From NCBI GenBank assembly GCA_963556255.1, contig OY744607.1, positions 737,001 to 801,000 on the forward strand: DNA of 64,000 nucleotides, in the 5' to 3' direction. This document shows, piece by piece, positions 1-12,803 of this stretch. Every line of letters starts with the position of its first letter. Position 1 is the first letter of the stretch. The translations under genes were made by a program, and so were the position numbers. The notes below the pieces were generated by a model that worked only from the letters and a program-made list of their open reading frames with translations, was not told the DNA's origin and searched no databases. The stretch comes from Allolobophora icterica. Its lineage: Eukaryota > Annelida > Clitellata > Crassiclitellata > Lumbricidae.

Positions 1-119
1 TATATTTCTGGCCCGTTCAGTTGTTTCGATTCACCGTTTTAGGGATATAAGTGAATTATTTAAAGCGCGTTTTAAGCCGTTAATTTGAAAGAGCAGCTGT
101 TTACGGTGTATTGAAACAT

Positions 120-443
120 AGACCCCTGGACAGAGCACAAGACAAATGACGAAGTACTGCAAATGGTGGGAGAGGAGAGATCCATGATGAGGACAATCAG
201 AGAGCGCCAAAGAAGATGGATTGGCCATATAATGAGAGGGGATTCTCTGTTGAGAAATATCATCGAAGGTAGAATGGAGGGGAAAAAGACACGAGGAAGG
301 CCAAGAATGATGTTCTTAGACTGGATGATAAAGAGGGATGGCTACAGACAGATGAAGGCGGAAGCTCAACATCGAGAGGAATGGCGCCGTTGGACATACG
401 AACCTGCCTAAGGGCAGAGAACCAAAGAAGAAGAAGACCCCTG
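120..443 (+). mobile_element. 5'-truncated LINE, reverse-transcriptase C-terminal tail
   Basis: An open frame from about 139 to 411 reads TNDEVLQ, then [12 protein letters not shown] and [13 protein letters not shown]. This is the usual C-terminal tail downstream of the RT domain in many non-LTR retrotransposons. The fragment ends in a short AAG-rich tail and is flanked by the 9-bp direct repeat agacccctg (120-128 and 435-443), which I read as the target-site duplication. The insertion itself is therefore 129-434. No catalytic domain remains. Family assignment beyond non-LTR is not safe. Confidence 0.75.
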
Positions 444-897
444 TAGGCCTATGCAGGCGTCTATGATTGAAATTGACTTTGAACGAAGTGATCGTCCAGT
501 TTGTGACGTCATTGGTCATTGTGACGTCATGGGTCATGAATATTATTTAATTGGAAGCAGCCAACGAAAGGAGCGTTACATTACACACACATTTTAAACA
601 GATAAACTTGATGACATTTCTCTTCGTTTATATTATTAACTAGACTACTAGAGTATTTGCCCGTCATATTATGACGGCAGTGTAGGCCTATATAATTATG
701 TCGTTGGTTAAAATGCTCTGATCACCGTCGTCAAGACGGCAGTGCTGACGTCACAAACGGTATCTGTTTCACAATAGAACAGAAACCGTTTGTGATGTAG
801 CGTCCTCCGACAGACGGACACTATATGGATATTATATGTATAGATTACTAATAATATTAATAATATTAATGACACTAATATTAATGATGATGCTGGC

Positions 898-898
<1 letters not shown>
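444..898. other. Non-coding stretch with CRE-like palindromes and a hairpin
   Basis: No gene is seen. TGACGTCA (CRE-type) octamers occur twice close together near 500-530 and again near 745. An 18-bp inverted repeat with one mismatch (751-768 against 778-795, arm TCACAAACGGTATCTGTT) could form a hairpin with a 9-nt loop. No target-site duplication was found around the hairpin, so it is not called as a transposon. Confidence 0.4.

Positions 899-992
<94 letters not shown>
899..992. repeat. (AAT)n microsatellite
   Basis: About 30 uninterrupted AAT/ATA triplets. Confidence 0.95.
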
Positions 993-993
<1 letters not shown>

Positions 994-1063
994 CTCTGGA
1001 ACTTAACTCTTCTAAGACAGTTTCAAAGTGTCTGAGGGATCATTTTAAATAATAAAATTTGTT

Positions 1064-1323
<260 letters not shown>

Positions 1324-1764
1324 TGATAATAACTGGAGAAAACAGAGAAACTACATTTCTCTACCAACGCCTATCTTTGCCATCCAAGCGCTTCAACGCA
1401 ATAGCTTTTCTCAGCACTTGGGCGCCAAGCACGACATCAACGATGACTAGAGATTCGCGCAGATTGGTTTCAAGTATTATCCAGTGCATCTTGACTGCAG
1501 AAGGCGAATACACTCGATTATATAATAATATATAATGTGTGCGTATATATAAGCTCTAAATAAAAATAATTATACCTTAGTTTGGTTCTGCGTGTCTGCT
1601 TGAGCTCGCCAGTGGTTCTTTTTGGAACTGTTGTAGTTATATCAGCACTGTTCGCTTTTCTTTATTAACTCTTGTTCTTAATGCCTTTTACATCTCTCGG
1701 GTTGAATGGTAGCACTTTTGCTAAGTAGACCTACGTCAAAAGGCGCTATATTGAATGCTTCAAT
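1324..1764. other. Non-coding stretch with a LINE/SINE-type 3' end
   Basis: No recognisable gene. Near 1740-1760 the sequence aaaggcgctatattgaatgc resembles the 3' end of the CR1-like LINE seen at 4.8 and 11.1 kb. Confidence 0.35.
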
Positions 1765-4620
1765 CAATCAAATCAAATCAAAAATCTTTATTGCAACCAA
1801 GCAATGAGTGAACATAAACAATTACTTAAACGCAAACCCAGAATAATCATTACTGGCCACAAAAGGTGGCCCTAAAGGGATTAATTAATCCCGCTAAGCA
1901 GGAGCACCTAAAGTGGACCAATCACCCTAACTACATGACTGTCATTGCGAAAGTAGTCTCAACAGGTCTATTTATGCATAAAATATAGGGCGTGTCCCCT
2001 AATGTTGAGTGGAGACCACGGTAACAACAATGTAATTGTATCTTAACTAAACTTAACTAATCTTAACTAGAAACCTAATATGATGGCCACTAGGATTGGA
2101 TAGGCCCACGTACAGACGTATGCAGATTTCTTAAAGTTTACATTAGTAACATGTACAGTGATGAGGGAGCAACTTAAACAGAATCCGTCAAATACGAACG
2201 CAGTCTAGTCTTAAATAAATAGGGGTTAGCAGCAAGACGTACATCTAGGGGTATGGTATTCCAGATTTTAGGTCCGTAACACTTTAGGCTGAACACTCTA
2301 ATATTAGTGCGAGCTTTATCTGGTCGATACTCATTTGCGCTTCTTGTGTAGTGAGAATGAATCTGGGTGCCTGATATGAAATAGTTCATAAATGAAGCCG
2401 GTAATAGTTTGCGTTCAAATCGATAGAAGAAGTCACCTATTTGTGCTGTACGAATTTGCCTTAGTTCTAACAGATTAAATTTTTTAAATAAAGGGGCAGT
2501 ATGGGTATCTCTGGTGACTCCTACAATAGCTCTTATTGCTTTCTTTTGAAGAATTACTAATTTTTGTATCCTCGACTCATAATTGGAAGCCCAAACCAAA
2601 GTACAGTAGTTTAAGTAGGGTAGGATTAAGGAGTAGTAAAGATTTAACCGGATAGATATAGGGAGTAAGTAGGAAATCCTCTTTATAATTCCTATATTTT
2701 TTGCCATTTTTAGCGCAACATAATTAATATGGTCTTTCCAAGATAAGTGACTGTCAACTATTACACCCAGAAATTTAGTTGACTCTATTTGTTCTATGGT
2801 GGTACCTGCTATTTCCAGGGTGATGTCAATTGGTTTAATTTTTCTATGGGATTTAAATGCAATAAAATTTGTTTTCTTTATGTTTAAAGTTAGTTTGTTT
2901 ACTGAGAACCAGGTATTGACTAGTTTTAATTCAGTGTTTATTATTTCCATTAAAGTTTGCCAGGATTGGTGAGCCAGAAAGATGTTAGTATCGTCAGCGA
3001 ATAATATAAAGTAGAGAGTTTTAGAAACGTTAGCCAGATCGTTGATATATAACAGGAAAAGTAGAGGACCGAGGTTTGACCCCTGAGGGACTCCATAGTT
3101 TATGCATTGGCTCTGAGAAAATGCACCATTGGAAAATACTCTTTGGGATCGATTCTGGAGATAACTATGAAACCATTTTAACAGTGGGCCTCTTATACCA
3201 TAGTTCTCCAGCTTTTTTAGGAGGATACTGTGATCGACCGTATCAAAGGCCTTGGTAAGATCGATAAATAAGCCCACAGCATACTCGTTATTATCGATAG
3301 CTTTAGTGATACGATCCTCCATTTCTAACAGGGCCATAAAAGTCGAGTGACCCTGCCGGAAACCGTACTGGGATTGATGGATCAGTTGGAAGCAGTTAAT
3401 GTAGTTGCTAAGTCTGTCATAAACAATCTTTTCAAAGTATTTAGCGAAGTAATTGAGTACTGAGATGGGTCTGTAGTTGGCCGGGTTTTCCTTATCACCA
3501 TTTTTAAAAATTGGTATGACTTTGGCCTCCTTAATCTTGTCAGGAACCACGCCACAGAGCAAGGAACAATTAATTAGTGCCGTTAAGGGTTTAATTACCA
3601 GGGATAAGTGCGAGGAAGCAATGTAGGGGTCGATGCCATCCATACCTTTGGTGTGTGTTTTTTTTAGGATAGAGCAGATTTTTAGGAGCTCCTCTGAGGA
3701 GGTCAGAGTTAATCCCATAGAGGCCTGTCGAGAGGGAGGCATAAAGTCCTGAAAAGAACCAGGAGATACCTGTATTTTCCCCGCCAACTCTTTCGCAACA
3801 TTGACAAAGTAACTATTAAACCCGTTAGCGATCTTCTCTGGGTTCCCCTCGAGGCTATCGTTTATTCTTAGGGAATCAACTATCTCTGATTTATCATGAA
3901 CCTGTAATGCCTCTCTAATTAATTTCCAAGTGGTTCTTAAGTCATGATGACATTTACTGAATTCATTGGCGTAATAGCAGCGCTCCGCATTCACTTTTAC
4001 TGATTTGAATTTATTTCTGTAAGTGATATATTTGCTTTTGTTGTGACTATTGGGTTTTTTCAGATATCGCACATGAAGGAGGTTCTTTTTTTTGCAGGAT
4101 TTAAGAAGTCCATTCGTCATCCAAGGCTTCCTAAATTTGAACTTATGGTTCTTATGTACCGTGACAGTAGGAAATGCATCATTATAGGCCTGGGAGTATT
4201 TATCTATAAACTCTTCATAGGCTTGGTTGGCCATACCTTGGTCACACGCGTTCGTAACTGGGTCCCAGTTAATATTCTCAAGAGCACGTTGAAATATAAC
4301 ATGTCGATCAGCATTAATGATCCTATTCTCTTTTATACATGTTTTATTATTAGGTGAAGAGTCTACAGCAAAGCGAGCGCAGATCGGTAGGTGGTCCGAG
4401 AGATCTGATATAAGGATATGTGCATCAAGTAATTTGTTCCAAGCATTACTATATATATTATCTATTAAGGTTTGAGTAGAGGGAGTGACTCTAGTAGGTC
4501 TTGTTATAGCCGGAAGATAATGATGCGAGGCCATGCAGTTGTAGAATAGGTTGGAGTCTTTGTGATCATTCACTTTGATAAGATCGATGTTAAAATCATA
4601 TGCATATATGATTTTATGCT
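1765..4620 (-). mobile_element. 5'-truncated non-LTR retrotransposon with a long open RT frame
   Basis: One uninterrupted minus-strand frame ends at 2174 and runs up to 4672. Its LINE-derived part starts near 4600, inside the endonuclease domain (DFNIDLIKV, then SDLSDHLPI). RT motifs follow in order: NYRPISVLNYFAKYFEKI, QYGFRQGHST, GLFIDLTKAFDTVDHSILL, GVPQGSNLGPLLFLLYINDL and the catalytic FADD at residues 558-561 of the frame (plus-strand 2990-3001). The C-terminal region is present to the stop. About 400 bp of 3' UTR follow (2173 down to about 1765), with an AATAAA-type signal and a TGATT-rich tail. The first 20 or so residues of the frame (MLCVCLCACMYACMY) come from adjacent microsatellite and are not protein. 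The 5' endonuclease half is missing, so the copy cannot be autonomous. The intact frame suggests recent insertion. Confidence 0.9.
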
Positions 4621-4684
4621 TGGATGCATACATACATGCATACATACATGCACACAAACATACACACAACAAACTGCCTGGTTG

Positions 4685-4862
4685 GACTCACAATATGAAT
4701 GTGCTTCCTCCTTAGCTACGGTCTCTTCCTCAAGACTCGTTCACTGCTTTCTTCTCTACTCTGAAGACTGTTCTCTTTCGCCAGGTTTGGACTGGGAGCG
4801 CCTCTGAATAGTTTCCTTGAAGGGCGCTATATAAATGCTTAGAAGGGCGCTATATAAACGCT
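4685..4862 (+). mobile_element. CR1-like LINE 3' end fragment
   Basis: This stretch is homologous to the end of the larger copy at 10.95-11.1 kb. It shares the cttcctcct, cggtctcttcctc, gactcgttcactgctttcttctct and gggagcg blocks, then aagggcgctatataaatgc. The last block is duplicated here, once with aaatgc and once with aaacgc. A (TTGA)n array follows directly, as in the other copy. Confidence 0.8.
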
Positions 4863-4865
4863 TAG

Positions 4866-4957
<92 letters not shown>

Positions 4958-4958
4958 C
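4863..4958. repeat. (TTGA)n array, LINE 3' tail
   Basis: About 24 TGAT units directly abut the CR1-like 3' end. The same arrangement at 11105-11187 indicates that the array is the tail of the element. Confidence 0.9.
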
Positions 4959-6590
4959 AAACATAAATACATACGTACATGCATACATAGATACGCACAT
5001 ACATATATGCATACATACATGATACATACACACAAAAATACATAGTACATCTATGCATACTAATATGCAATGACAATTCGCCAGATGGCGCCATCGTACC
5101 ACTGCTGCCAGAACTATCTGCTGATGGCGTTATAATAATAACTTCTAATCCAATGTAATCTGATTACTTTAATAGCGTCGTTATAGTAATGCACACAGCA
5201 TCATCCGATACTTCGAAAGGAAACCACAGTACATAATATTATATCGTAATCCGCGGAAGAAGTCCAGCTCAAATGTTTAGGGTTGTGGACATCAATCAGA
5301 TCACAGATTACATCGATTTATTTGCACAATATACGAGTTCGTACGCAACGTTTTATTTTTAAATGCTAACAGACAATGTTACTCGTGTCTTCGAAGTTCT
5401 GCTGAAATAATACAGTCCTCCGTATCATCGTATGCACACGTTGACTTTTAAAGCAAGCCGCGCATTAGCGATAATTCTGGCGCCAAATCAATTTGCCGTG
5501 GGATAATTAATGCGGGGTTGTTATATAAATTACACCTGAAGCAGGTCCCATTTGAGGGTTCTCCACGTAGGGTTCATCCGCAAATGTCGAATATTTAGTC
5601 GATTGAATTTGCTTAATGACATATTTAAAAATTAAATACTGAGCAGTCGTCAACTGTCTTCGCCAGTCTCGACGAAACTTCAGTGGTTTGAAGGTAACGC
5701 ATTTAATTTTGTGAATTTAGACGGCATGCGCAGATTACCTACTCAACGCCTAAGCTGGTCTTTCGAGACCGGACTCGTATTTATTGACAGAAGGAAGATG
5801 ACCCGCGCAAGGCCATCTAGTCCGTTCACGATGGTCATCTAAGACCAAAATACGTGTCGAAAATTATTTGGGGGGCTGATCTGACCGCAGTTATTGTTTT
5901 ACAACGAATAAATAGATTCTTTGCGCGTAGTTTGTAACGCAGTGGTTGGGAAACTAAGGAAAATTCTTTGAGTTGTTTATAAGCGTCCTTGGTTGGATGC
6001 CTTTGTACATAACAGTGTTTGGACTGAATCCAACTCTTAGGTATGCATCTGTAGTCTTTACTTTGTATCCATAGGAAGCATTTAACAGTTTTTATATGCC
6101 TTTCCAGTGCAAACAGCAGTTCTATATGAACCGTTGCAGGTGTGATAAGAACCGTTGCAGGTGATTTAATAGAAGGAAAGTTTCATAAAGAAATGATTGT
6201 GTGCAGTTTTCTTTTAAACAAAGAACATAAATGTTTATGTGAACTTGTTGCTGTTGTCGAGTTTATCTGTCATTTGTTGGAGTGCCTCTGTGTCCCTCGT
6301 GAAAAGGTGCTATATAAATCTGTAATTATATTTACAACTGCAGTTTGCTCTGTTGACCTGTACAGCATGTCTAACTGCCCGTTCATGCGTGGCTTATCCA
6401 GGAGCTTGTGTGGCTGTGAATTGTATGATGTGGGCCATTATTCTTGCATTGTTGCTTATGGCTTGGTTGGCTTGTTGGTTGGTAGGGTGGCTTGCATTGG
6501 AGATTTATTGCCTCTGGCTCCACTGCAGGCATTGGTTGTTGTTTAACGTGTTCTCACCTGCGTCATAACATGATGTTTATGTGGCACTGG
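4959..6590. other. Non-coding spacer
   Basis: Short TACA-type repeats occupy 4960-5050. No gene is recognised in 5050-6590. A SINE/LINE-like 3' end (aaaaggtgctatataaatc) lies at about 6303-6321. The plus strand becomes T/G-rich from about 6 kb onward. Confidence 0.4.
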
Positions 6591-6800
6591 CCTTGTATGT
6601 TTGTGTGTATGTGTGTATCCATGCATATGTACATATATATGCATGTATACATGTGAATGCATGTATGTAAAGTACTATGTGAAGAATGTTTGTATGTGTA
6701 TGTGTATGTACATATGTATGTATGTATGTATGTATGTAGTGTATGTGTGCAAGTGCATGTGTTTGTGTTTGTATGAATATATGTATGCTTTTATATAGCA
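6591..6800. repeat. Imperfect TGTA/TGTG microsatellite ending in a SINE/LINE tail motif
   Basis: Mixed TGTATG and TGTG repeats run to about 6790. The minus-strand tail motif (tttatatagcacct) follows at 6791-6805. Confidence 0.8.
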
Positions 6801-6867
6801 CCTAAAGACCTCTTAGAGCCGCTGGAAAATTGGTTTTGAACCAATTAGAAGTTACAACTTATTTCTC

Positions 6868-6945
6868 CACAGTTAGCCGTGATCATCATCAATAGCCACG
6901 ATCATCACCATTAGCCACGATCATCACCATTGGCTACATGAGCTC
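6868..6945. repeat. Minisatellite, unit about 20 bp
   Basis: Three to four copies of a tagccacgatcatcaccat-type unit. Confidence 0.75.
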
Positions 6946-8529
6946 AATGGAAAAGTGGAACGGGCAAGATAACATTGAGTGAGCAACCATCAATTAACAA
7001 GGACAAAATCCCATGAATGTTAGATGTGGGTGTCAACTGTCCACTTGATAAAATCTTAACAGTACTGGGCAGAGGCATTTATCTTATCTTGATTGGGTGT
7101 ACTATGGTGGCTTATTATGTGGGATGTGGCTCACACTGAGGTTGGGCTAAATTCTGCTTAAGGGAGGCATTGTTTGTGACACTTTAGTATGCTTGGGTAA
7201 AGCGAGAAGTTTCATTGTTGACTAGTTTGTTCAGCCTAAGAATGAACTGAGCAAAAGGAAGAGTGGGTGGGTGGGAGGGTGTGTGGTAGTGAGGGTGTGT
7301 GGTAGGGAGGGTCCATAGGTCGTCCCGTTCTGTTGGTTGTGGTCTGTGCTTAATACCCACAGCCATTTGAAATCCACCCAGTTCAATCTCTTCAGTGCCT
7401 CTACTGGTTGCCTAGACTCCATAAAATTACTGGTACCAAACAACTAAATAAGAAATTAGGGCTCACTGGTCTCAGATAGGACTCGGTGGTCTCAGATAGG
7501 GCCAGAAGTTTAGCTCCTGAGGGTTTGAATTGAACCCTGAAATATCCCATTTTCATCGGGCACCGATCGTTGTCCGTTAACCCCCAGGTAATTAGGGTCC
7601 ATAGTTCCAGACTCAGAATTTAATTGGAAATCTGTTATTGATAAGTGTGGAAAATTGGAAATGAACACAGCTGACACACATGAAATCCTTTTTGTCTCCT
7701 TTTTTGTCTCCTTTCTGCATTCATCACAGTTGCCAGGTGAGCAGAAATCCAAGCATTGAAAGCAGAATATTTAGTTCAGAGTATTGGACTGTTAGATGAA
7801 TCCAAATCGCCTGTCATTTGGTCATTGGCTTCAGACTAATTGCTGATTAACTCGAGGATCTGCAACATGCAGCTGAGTGCTTGCACCTGAAGTGCACATT
7901 CATTTGACAAAAAGCTTTCTAAGCCTGGAACTTTGAGAGGATAGGAAACGCTGCAAACACTCTCTCATTCGTTTATTTTGATTAATTAGCAGTTATGTTT
8001 CGCTAGGCACAAATGATGTTATGAAAGTGTTACTTGACATTGTATACGTACAGACACAAGGTTGTGTGTTTCGTAGTTCACAAATGAGACTAGATAATTG
8101 AAGGATAATACATAGATAAGAGCCTCTTATCTCTGCATGATAACTGTCTGAGTTCATGAATTCAGGCAGACCTGTGGTGGTCGGATGTTGATTGTCCGGT
8201 TTGGAGGAGTTTTATGCTTCAGAGTTGAGATATAGAACAGAGATAGCGTTTGCAGTGAACTGGGTCACATTGTGTTCAAGGCTTACGTGAGGCTCTGGCT
8301 GAATGCCCTTGGACATGTGTGTATCTCATGGACTGAATGGAGGAGGTCTTTGATTCTTGTGAGTTGTAATCAATGGTAGAGGCCAGTTATGTGGTTTGTA
8401 TGGCCCAGGGTCGTATTTGCTGTCATCTGTTGCTATGGGTTCTGTTTGCAGTGAGCATAGGCGGATCTATGATGCTAAAATCTTTAACGGCCTTTGGCAA
8501 TAGCTACCTCCTGTTTTTCTTAAATAATT
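6946..8529. other. Non-coding, T/G-rich, no gene seen
   Basis: Only short shadow frames. Short direct repeats occur near 7270-7310 (gggagggtgtgtggtag) and 7460-7500 (ggtctcagatagg). Confidence 0.4.
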
Positions 8530-8531
8530 GT

Positions 8532-8866
8532 TTTGTGTAATCCCTGAGACAGAGACAGACAGACAGACAGACAGACTGGTAGGTGCAGTACTTCACTTTT
8601 CCTTGCAATCGAGGCTGACCTTATTTTTACAGGTCTGTCTGTCTGACAGACAGACGGACAGACAGACAGACTGACTGACTGACTGACTGACTGACTGATT
8701 GACTGACTGACAGAGAGAGCAAGAGACAGAGAGAGTGACAGACAAAAAGACAAAAAGACAGACAGACAGAGCAACAGGCAGAGAGAGAGAGATAGAGAAA
8801 GACCTGTAAAAATAAGGTCAGCCTCGATTGCAAGGAAAAGTGAAGTACTGCACCTACCGGAAGGAC
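8532..8866. repeat. Fold-back structure: perfect 58-bp inverted repeat around a GACA/CTGA array
   Basis: The left arm 8578-8635 begins ggtaggtgcagtacttcact. The right arm 8801-8858 is its exact reverse complement over 58 bp. The 165 bp between them is GACA, ACTG and GAGA simple repeat. The outer left flank is also GACA repeat. No target-site duplication was found next to the arms. Confidence 0.9.
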
Positions 8867-9326
8867 ATAACAAGTAAATAACTAGAGCAATTGATCCATA
8901 AGCAGTTCATACGATGACATGCGCAGAATGTCACAACAGAAGAGGCAGATGCTATGGCAACTGGTTCGTTTTCTACATAGACGAATCATTTAACTGGATC
9001 CAGAGAAATCCAAGTTTGGAATTTACGCTCTTATTGTATCGTGGGTTCGGGTAGCCGATTGGTCGAGCCTTACAAACATTTCCGCTGCTGGGGTCAAAAG
9101 AACAACCGAATTGAACCGATGTGAAGGGTTAATAAATCCACTTGCTCCCGATTTGCCCTTGCCATTAGTTGTGTTATTCATCTTCAAGGAGATTGCATTG
9201 TTTATGCATATTTACAATGGTGGTGTATAGTCTAAAGTAAATTAGAACTGAATTTAACTGCATTTTTGCAATTTTTTGCAAAAATGCAGTTTGGGAGTGT
9301 GAATGATTGATGCCTTTTACATTGTT

Positions 9327-9385
9327 GTAATGGTACTGTAATGGTCCTATGATGGTACTATGATGTTACTATAATGGTACTATAT
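9327..9385. repeat. Minisatellite, unit about 12 bp
   Basis: Four imperfect copies of a unit close to atggtactatga. Confidence 0.7.
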
Positions 9386-9939
9386 AGAAGTCCTGATTTG
9401 ATTCTGTATGCACTTGTTTTGTCCAACTTTTATAAGGATTGGCTGAAGTGGTTGCTGTAGTTTTTACAGCTTTTGACAGGTGACAGAGGTTAATACATGG
9501 GTGTTAATCATTCACCAGGCCTTGTCATTTTAGTTGTTACACCTGTTTTACACCTGGTTACCTGATCCTTAAGGCCCTCCCTCATCAGTCCACCTGTTGT
9601 CTTTTGATTTTTTTACCTATGTAAATTCACAGCAGGCCTTGCAACAGTTGCTGGCCTTTGCCCAGTCATAATACTAGAAGACTTAACTGACCCTGGTAAG
9701 GCTTACACGGATTAGTGACCTTGACCTGGCCTAAAAGATTAGCGACCTTGACCTGCCCTTAGAAATCTGGCACCAGACTAGGACCTGGTTGAAGCCTGGG
9801 CTTTGGTATTTCGTTTTCTGCTGGATGTCCCAATTGTAGTTTGTAAACAAGATTTTACTAGAAGGCAACCGAGGCAGTAACTGATTGGGGTGTGGCCAAA
9901 TGCTGAGCGCATGGCACTCTTAGTCAGAGGAGCAGAAGA

Positions 9940-11104
9940 GGGGTGGCAGCAGTGTATTATGTGAACTTGGCTTTACAATCTAATCACAACCAGTTATATG
10001 CTGACGACATGCAGGCTTACACCCACTGCTTTCCCTCGGGCGCCGCTGCTGCAGTCTGCCTCATGTGTCACTCCACCGACTCCTTGGTCGCCTGGATGTC
10101 TGCCAATCGCCTCAAGTGCTTGAATCCCTGTAAGACTCAATACATGTGGCTGGACACCCCTAGGCAGCTCGCTAAGATCGACCACGCTAGTCTTACCTCT
10201 GAGTCCCCCCTCCCCAATATTGTCTTTACNNNNNNNNNNNNNNNNNNNNNNNNNNNNNNNNNNNNNNNNNNNNNNNNNNNNNNNNNNNNNNNNNNNNNNN
10301 NNNNNNNNNNNNNNNNNNNNNNNNNNNNNNNNNNNNNNNNNNNNNNNNNNNNNNNNNNNNNNNNNNNNNNNNNNNNNNNNNNNNNNNNNNNNNNNNNNNN
10401 NNNNNNNNNNNNNNNNNNNNNNNNNNNNNCCACCTCTGTCAGAGATCTTGGCGTCATCTTGGATTCAGAACTCTCTCTCCGCATATTTCGCGGCTGAGCC
10501 GCGCTTGCTACTTTCAACTGCGGCAGTTCCGTGTGGTTTCCCGCTCTCTCTCCCAATCTGTTGCTACTCTCGTCATTCATTACCTGTCGGTTTGACTACT
10601 GCTGCTCCCTCTATATTGGGGTTCCCCTCGCTCGACTGAACTGCCTCGACCGCGTACTGCATCCCGCTGCGCGCTTGGTCGGGCGCATTCCTAAATTCGG
10701 CCATGCCTCTGAATACATACGAGATGTCATCCACTGCATGTTACCACTCGCGCAACGCATTGTCTACCTGGTCGCCTCCATTGTTTGGCAATGTCCGCTT
10801 ACCCGTTCTTCCTCCTATCTGCGTGAGCTCTGTTCTCGTGCCTCTGTTCCACCTGGTCACCACTCTCTTCCCTCTGCCACCCGTGGTGACCTCTCTGTTC
10901 CTTTCGCACGCACCACTACTATGCAGCAGCTCGCTTTCTCCATGGTTGAACCTACAATTTGGAATGGGCTTCCTCCTGAGCTGCGGTCTCTTTCTCGAGA
11001 CTCATCCACCGCTTTCTTCTCTGCTCTAAAGACTCTTCTCTTTCACCGGGGTTGGGCTGGGAGCGCATCTGAATAGTTTTCTCGAAGGGCGCTATATAAA
11101 TGCT
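9940..11104 (+). mobile_element. CR1-like LINE, RT C-terminal half and 3' end, interrupted by assembly gap
   Basis: The frame begins NQLYADDMQAY, which contains the YADD catalytic box of the reverse transcriptase, and continues as SLVAWMSANRLKCLNPCKTQ. After a run of N it resumes with VRDLGVILDSELS, then LDYCCSLYIGVPLARLNCLDRV, AARLV and WNGLPPELRSLSRDSS, the usual CR1-clade C-terminal order. A frameshift is needed just after the gap, near 10480. The element is GC-richer than its flanks. The 3' end ctcgaagggcgctatataaatgc is followed by (TTGA)n. Endonuclease and the N-terminal RT are missing, so the copy is 5' truncated. Confidence 0.88.
10230..10429. other. Assembly gap of 200 N
   Basis: Exactly 200 N inside the LINE. 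The round number suggests a placeholder, so the true size may differ. Confidence 0.98.
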
Positions 11105-11107
11105 TAG

Positions 11108-11188
<81 letters not shown>
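11105..11188. repeat. (TTGA)n array, LINE 3' tail
   Basis: About 20 TGAT units directly after the CR1-like 3' end. Confidence 0.9.
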
Positions 11189-11189
<1 letters not shown>

Positions 11190-11898
11190 TGTAAACTCAT
11201 AATTTCTAAAGCACCACTGGAAAACTAAGAGCAGGGTACCTGCATATTTTCGAGCGCTACATCATGTCAGAGGGGTTGTCCAGAGATCGATGTCCATTGG
11301 AGGTCTGAGTCTGGTTGGGAGAGTTGGAATTCATGCAGAGATGAGACTGGTTTGGAATGGGAAACCTGTGGGGTGATAAGTAGAGGATCCTCGATTATCT
11401 AATCAAATCTCTTTTGATTAATTTAATTTAATCTAACACCAACATCCTAAATCATGTCATTGACTCATTGTTCGTTAAGAACAACATATTGATCTGTGTT
11501 AAACTGATGCTGTTAAAGAAAGTCACCACTGGTGTGCACTCACACACACGCTAAGCCAAAGTCATTTCATCCAAGGTTAATGGTTTACATGAGGCAGTTT
11601 GGACATCTCAAGTCGAAACTTGTGTATTAGATAACTTCTAAATAACTGTGCCCAAGAACAAATGGCAATAAAAGCGAATATTATGAGGCTATAAATCGAA
11701 TTTCGACCGTTCTGCTCTGGACTTGTTTCTAAGTTTATTTAGAATAATCGACTTCTATGAAGTTTGATTGAGTGTCGGGCTATCGTTGTAAATGACACTT
11801 GTGACGATCTGCGGGGAATGGAGCGAGTGATCTTGAGATCCGACGGTGTAAACTGGTAATTGAATTGGAGAGACAGAGATAGACAGGGAGCGAGAGAG

Positions 11899-11979
<81 letters not shown>

Positions 11980-12050
11980 TGATTTGAAGAGGAGTGTTGT
12001 TTTTGTTATTGAAGGAGTGTGACAACTGACAAGCCACGAAAACTCATTCT
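11189..12050. other. Non-coding spacer with a (GA)n array
   Basis: No gene is seen. A pure (GA)n array lies at about 11904-11984, within a longer GA-rich stretch. Confidence 0.5.
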
Positions 12051-12616
12051 TCTGTCAAAGTCCATCCGCCATTTTGAGGCTGCCCGCAAACAAAAAGATT
12101 CAGCTGTCTGTGTCTTTGTATCTCTCTGTGTTCCTCAGTCGCTCTTTTCGCCCTTCTGGCTTTCTTGTGGCCTGGACGATTCAGCCCATTGTCCAAAGGG
12201 CCATTAAGTAATTCCAGCCGACGCTGGTTCTCTGTGGAGCCACTCGTACGAGTTCTATCTTGAGCTGTACTTAGGCATATTAATAATTAAGGTATATTTT
12301 ACAGGTTTATTATCACTCGACGACCAATAACTGTTTGCTTATGCATATTGCATACCTAAATACATATATATACATATATATATAACAACAAGTGTTTATA
12401 TATATATATACATATATAATATATATATATAACATAAATATATATAAAGAGAAAGCATGTATGGTTTAAAATCAGTTTAGCATGGATTGAGTGTGCCTAA
12501 TAAAAATATAAGATCACTTAAAGTGTTTGTGTGCCAAATATGCACCTAGCTTATGGGTTGTAGGTGATCATCGGCTCTTCAGGTTTTATAGGACTGTGTT
12601 GGGCTACTTGTGCGTG

Positions 12617-12655
<39 letters not shown>

Positions 12656-12803
12656 CGTATGTATATGACCTGGACGGTGGTCTTACTAGGGCGGTCAGTT
12701 TCAGTCGGCTGGTCTTCGTAGCTGGACGTCCTGCGTCCGTTCAGTCGGTTGTGGAAGGATTTGAACGGGGAATAGCAGTTGTGTCAGTGCTGACGTATTT
12801 GTA
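12051..12803 (+). promoter_or_regulatory. Possible upstream non-coding exon and promoter region of the GDH gene
   Basis: This is inference. A match to the YY1 site (ccgccatttt) lies near 12068. A (TG)n tract occupies about 12619-12653. A strong donor-like gtgagt follows tttgtag at 12803/12804. The plus strand is T/G-rich from there to a good acceptor (gattgcttgcag) ending at 14656, 18 bp before the GDH start codon. A 5' UTR exon ending at 12803 would fit. RNA evidence would decide it. Confidence 0.25.

Noticed and set aside
751..795. A further ultra-short palindromic transposon
   Set aside because: The hairpin is real, but neither flanking octamers nor a TA dinucleotide duplication were found.
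4863..4958. CRISPR-like or telomeric array
   Set aside because: A pure 4-bp repeat without spacers, placed exactly at a LINE 3' end in two locations.
5099..5115. GATGGCGCCATC palindrome as a regulatory site
   Set aside because: A 12-bp palindrome is expected by chance in 64 kb, and nothing around it supports a function.
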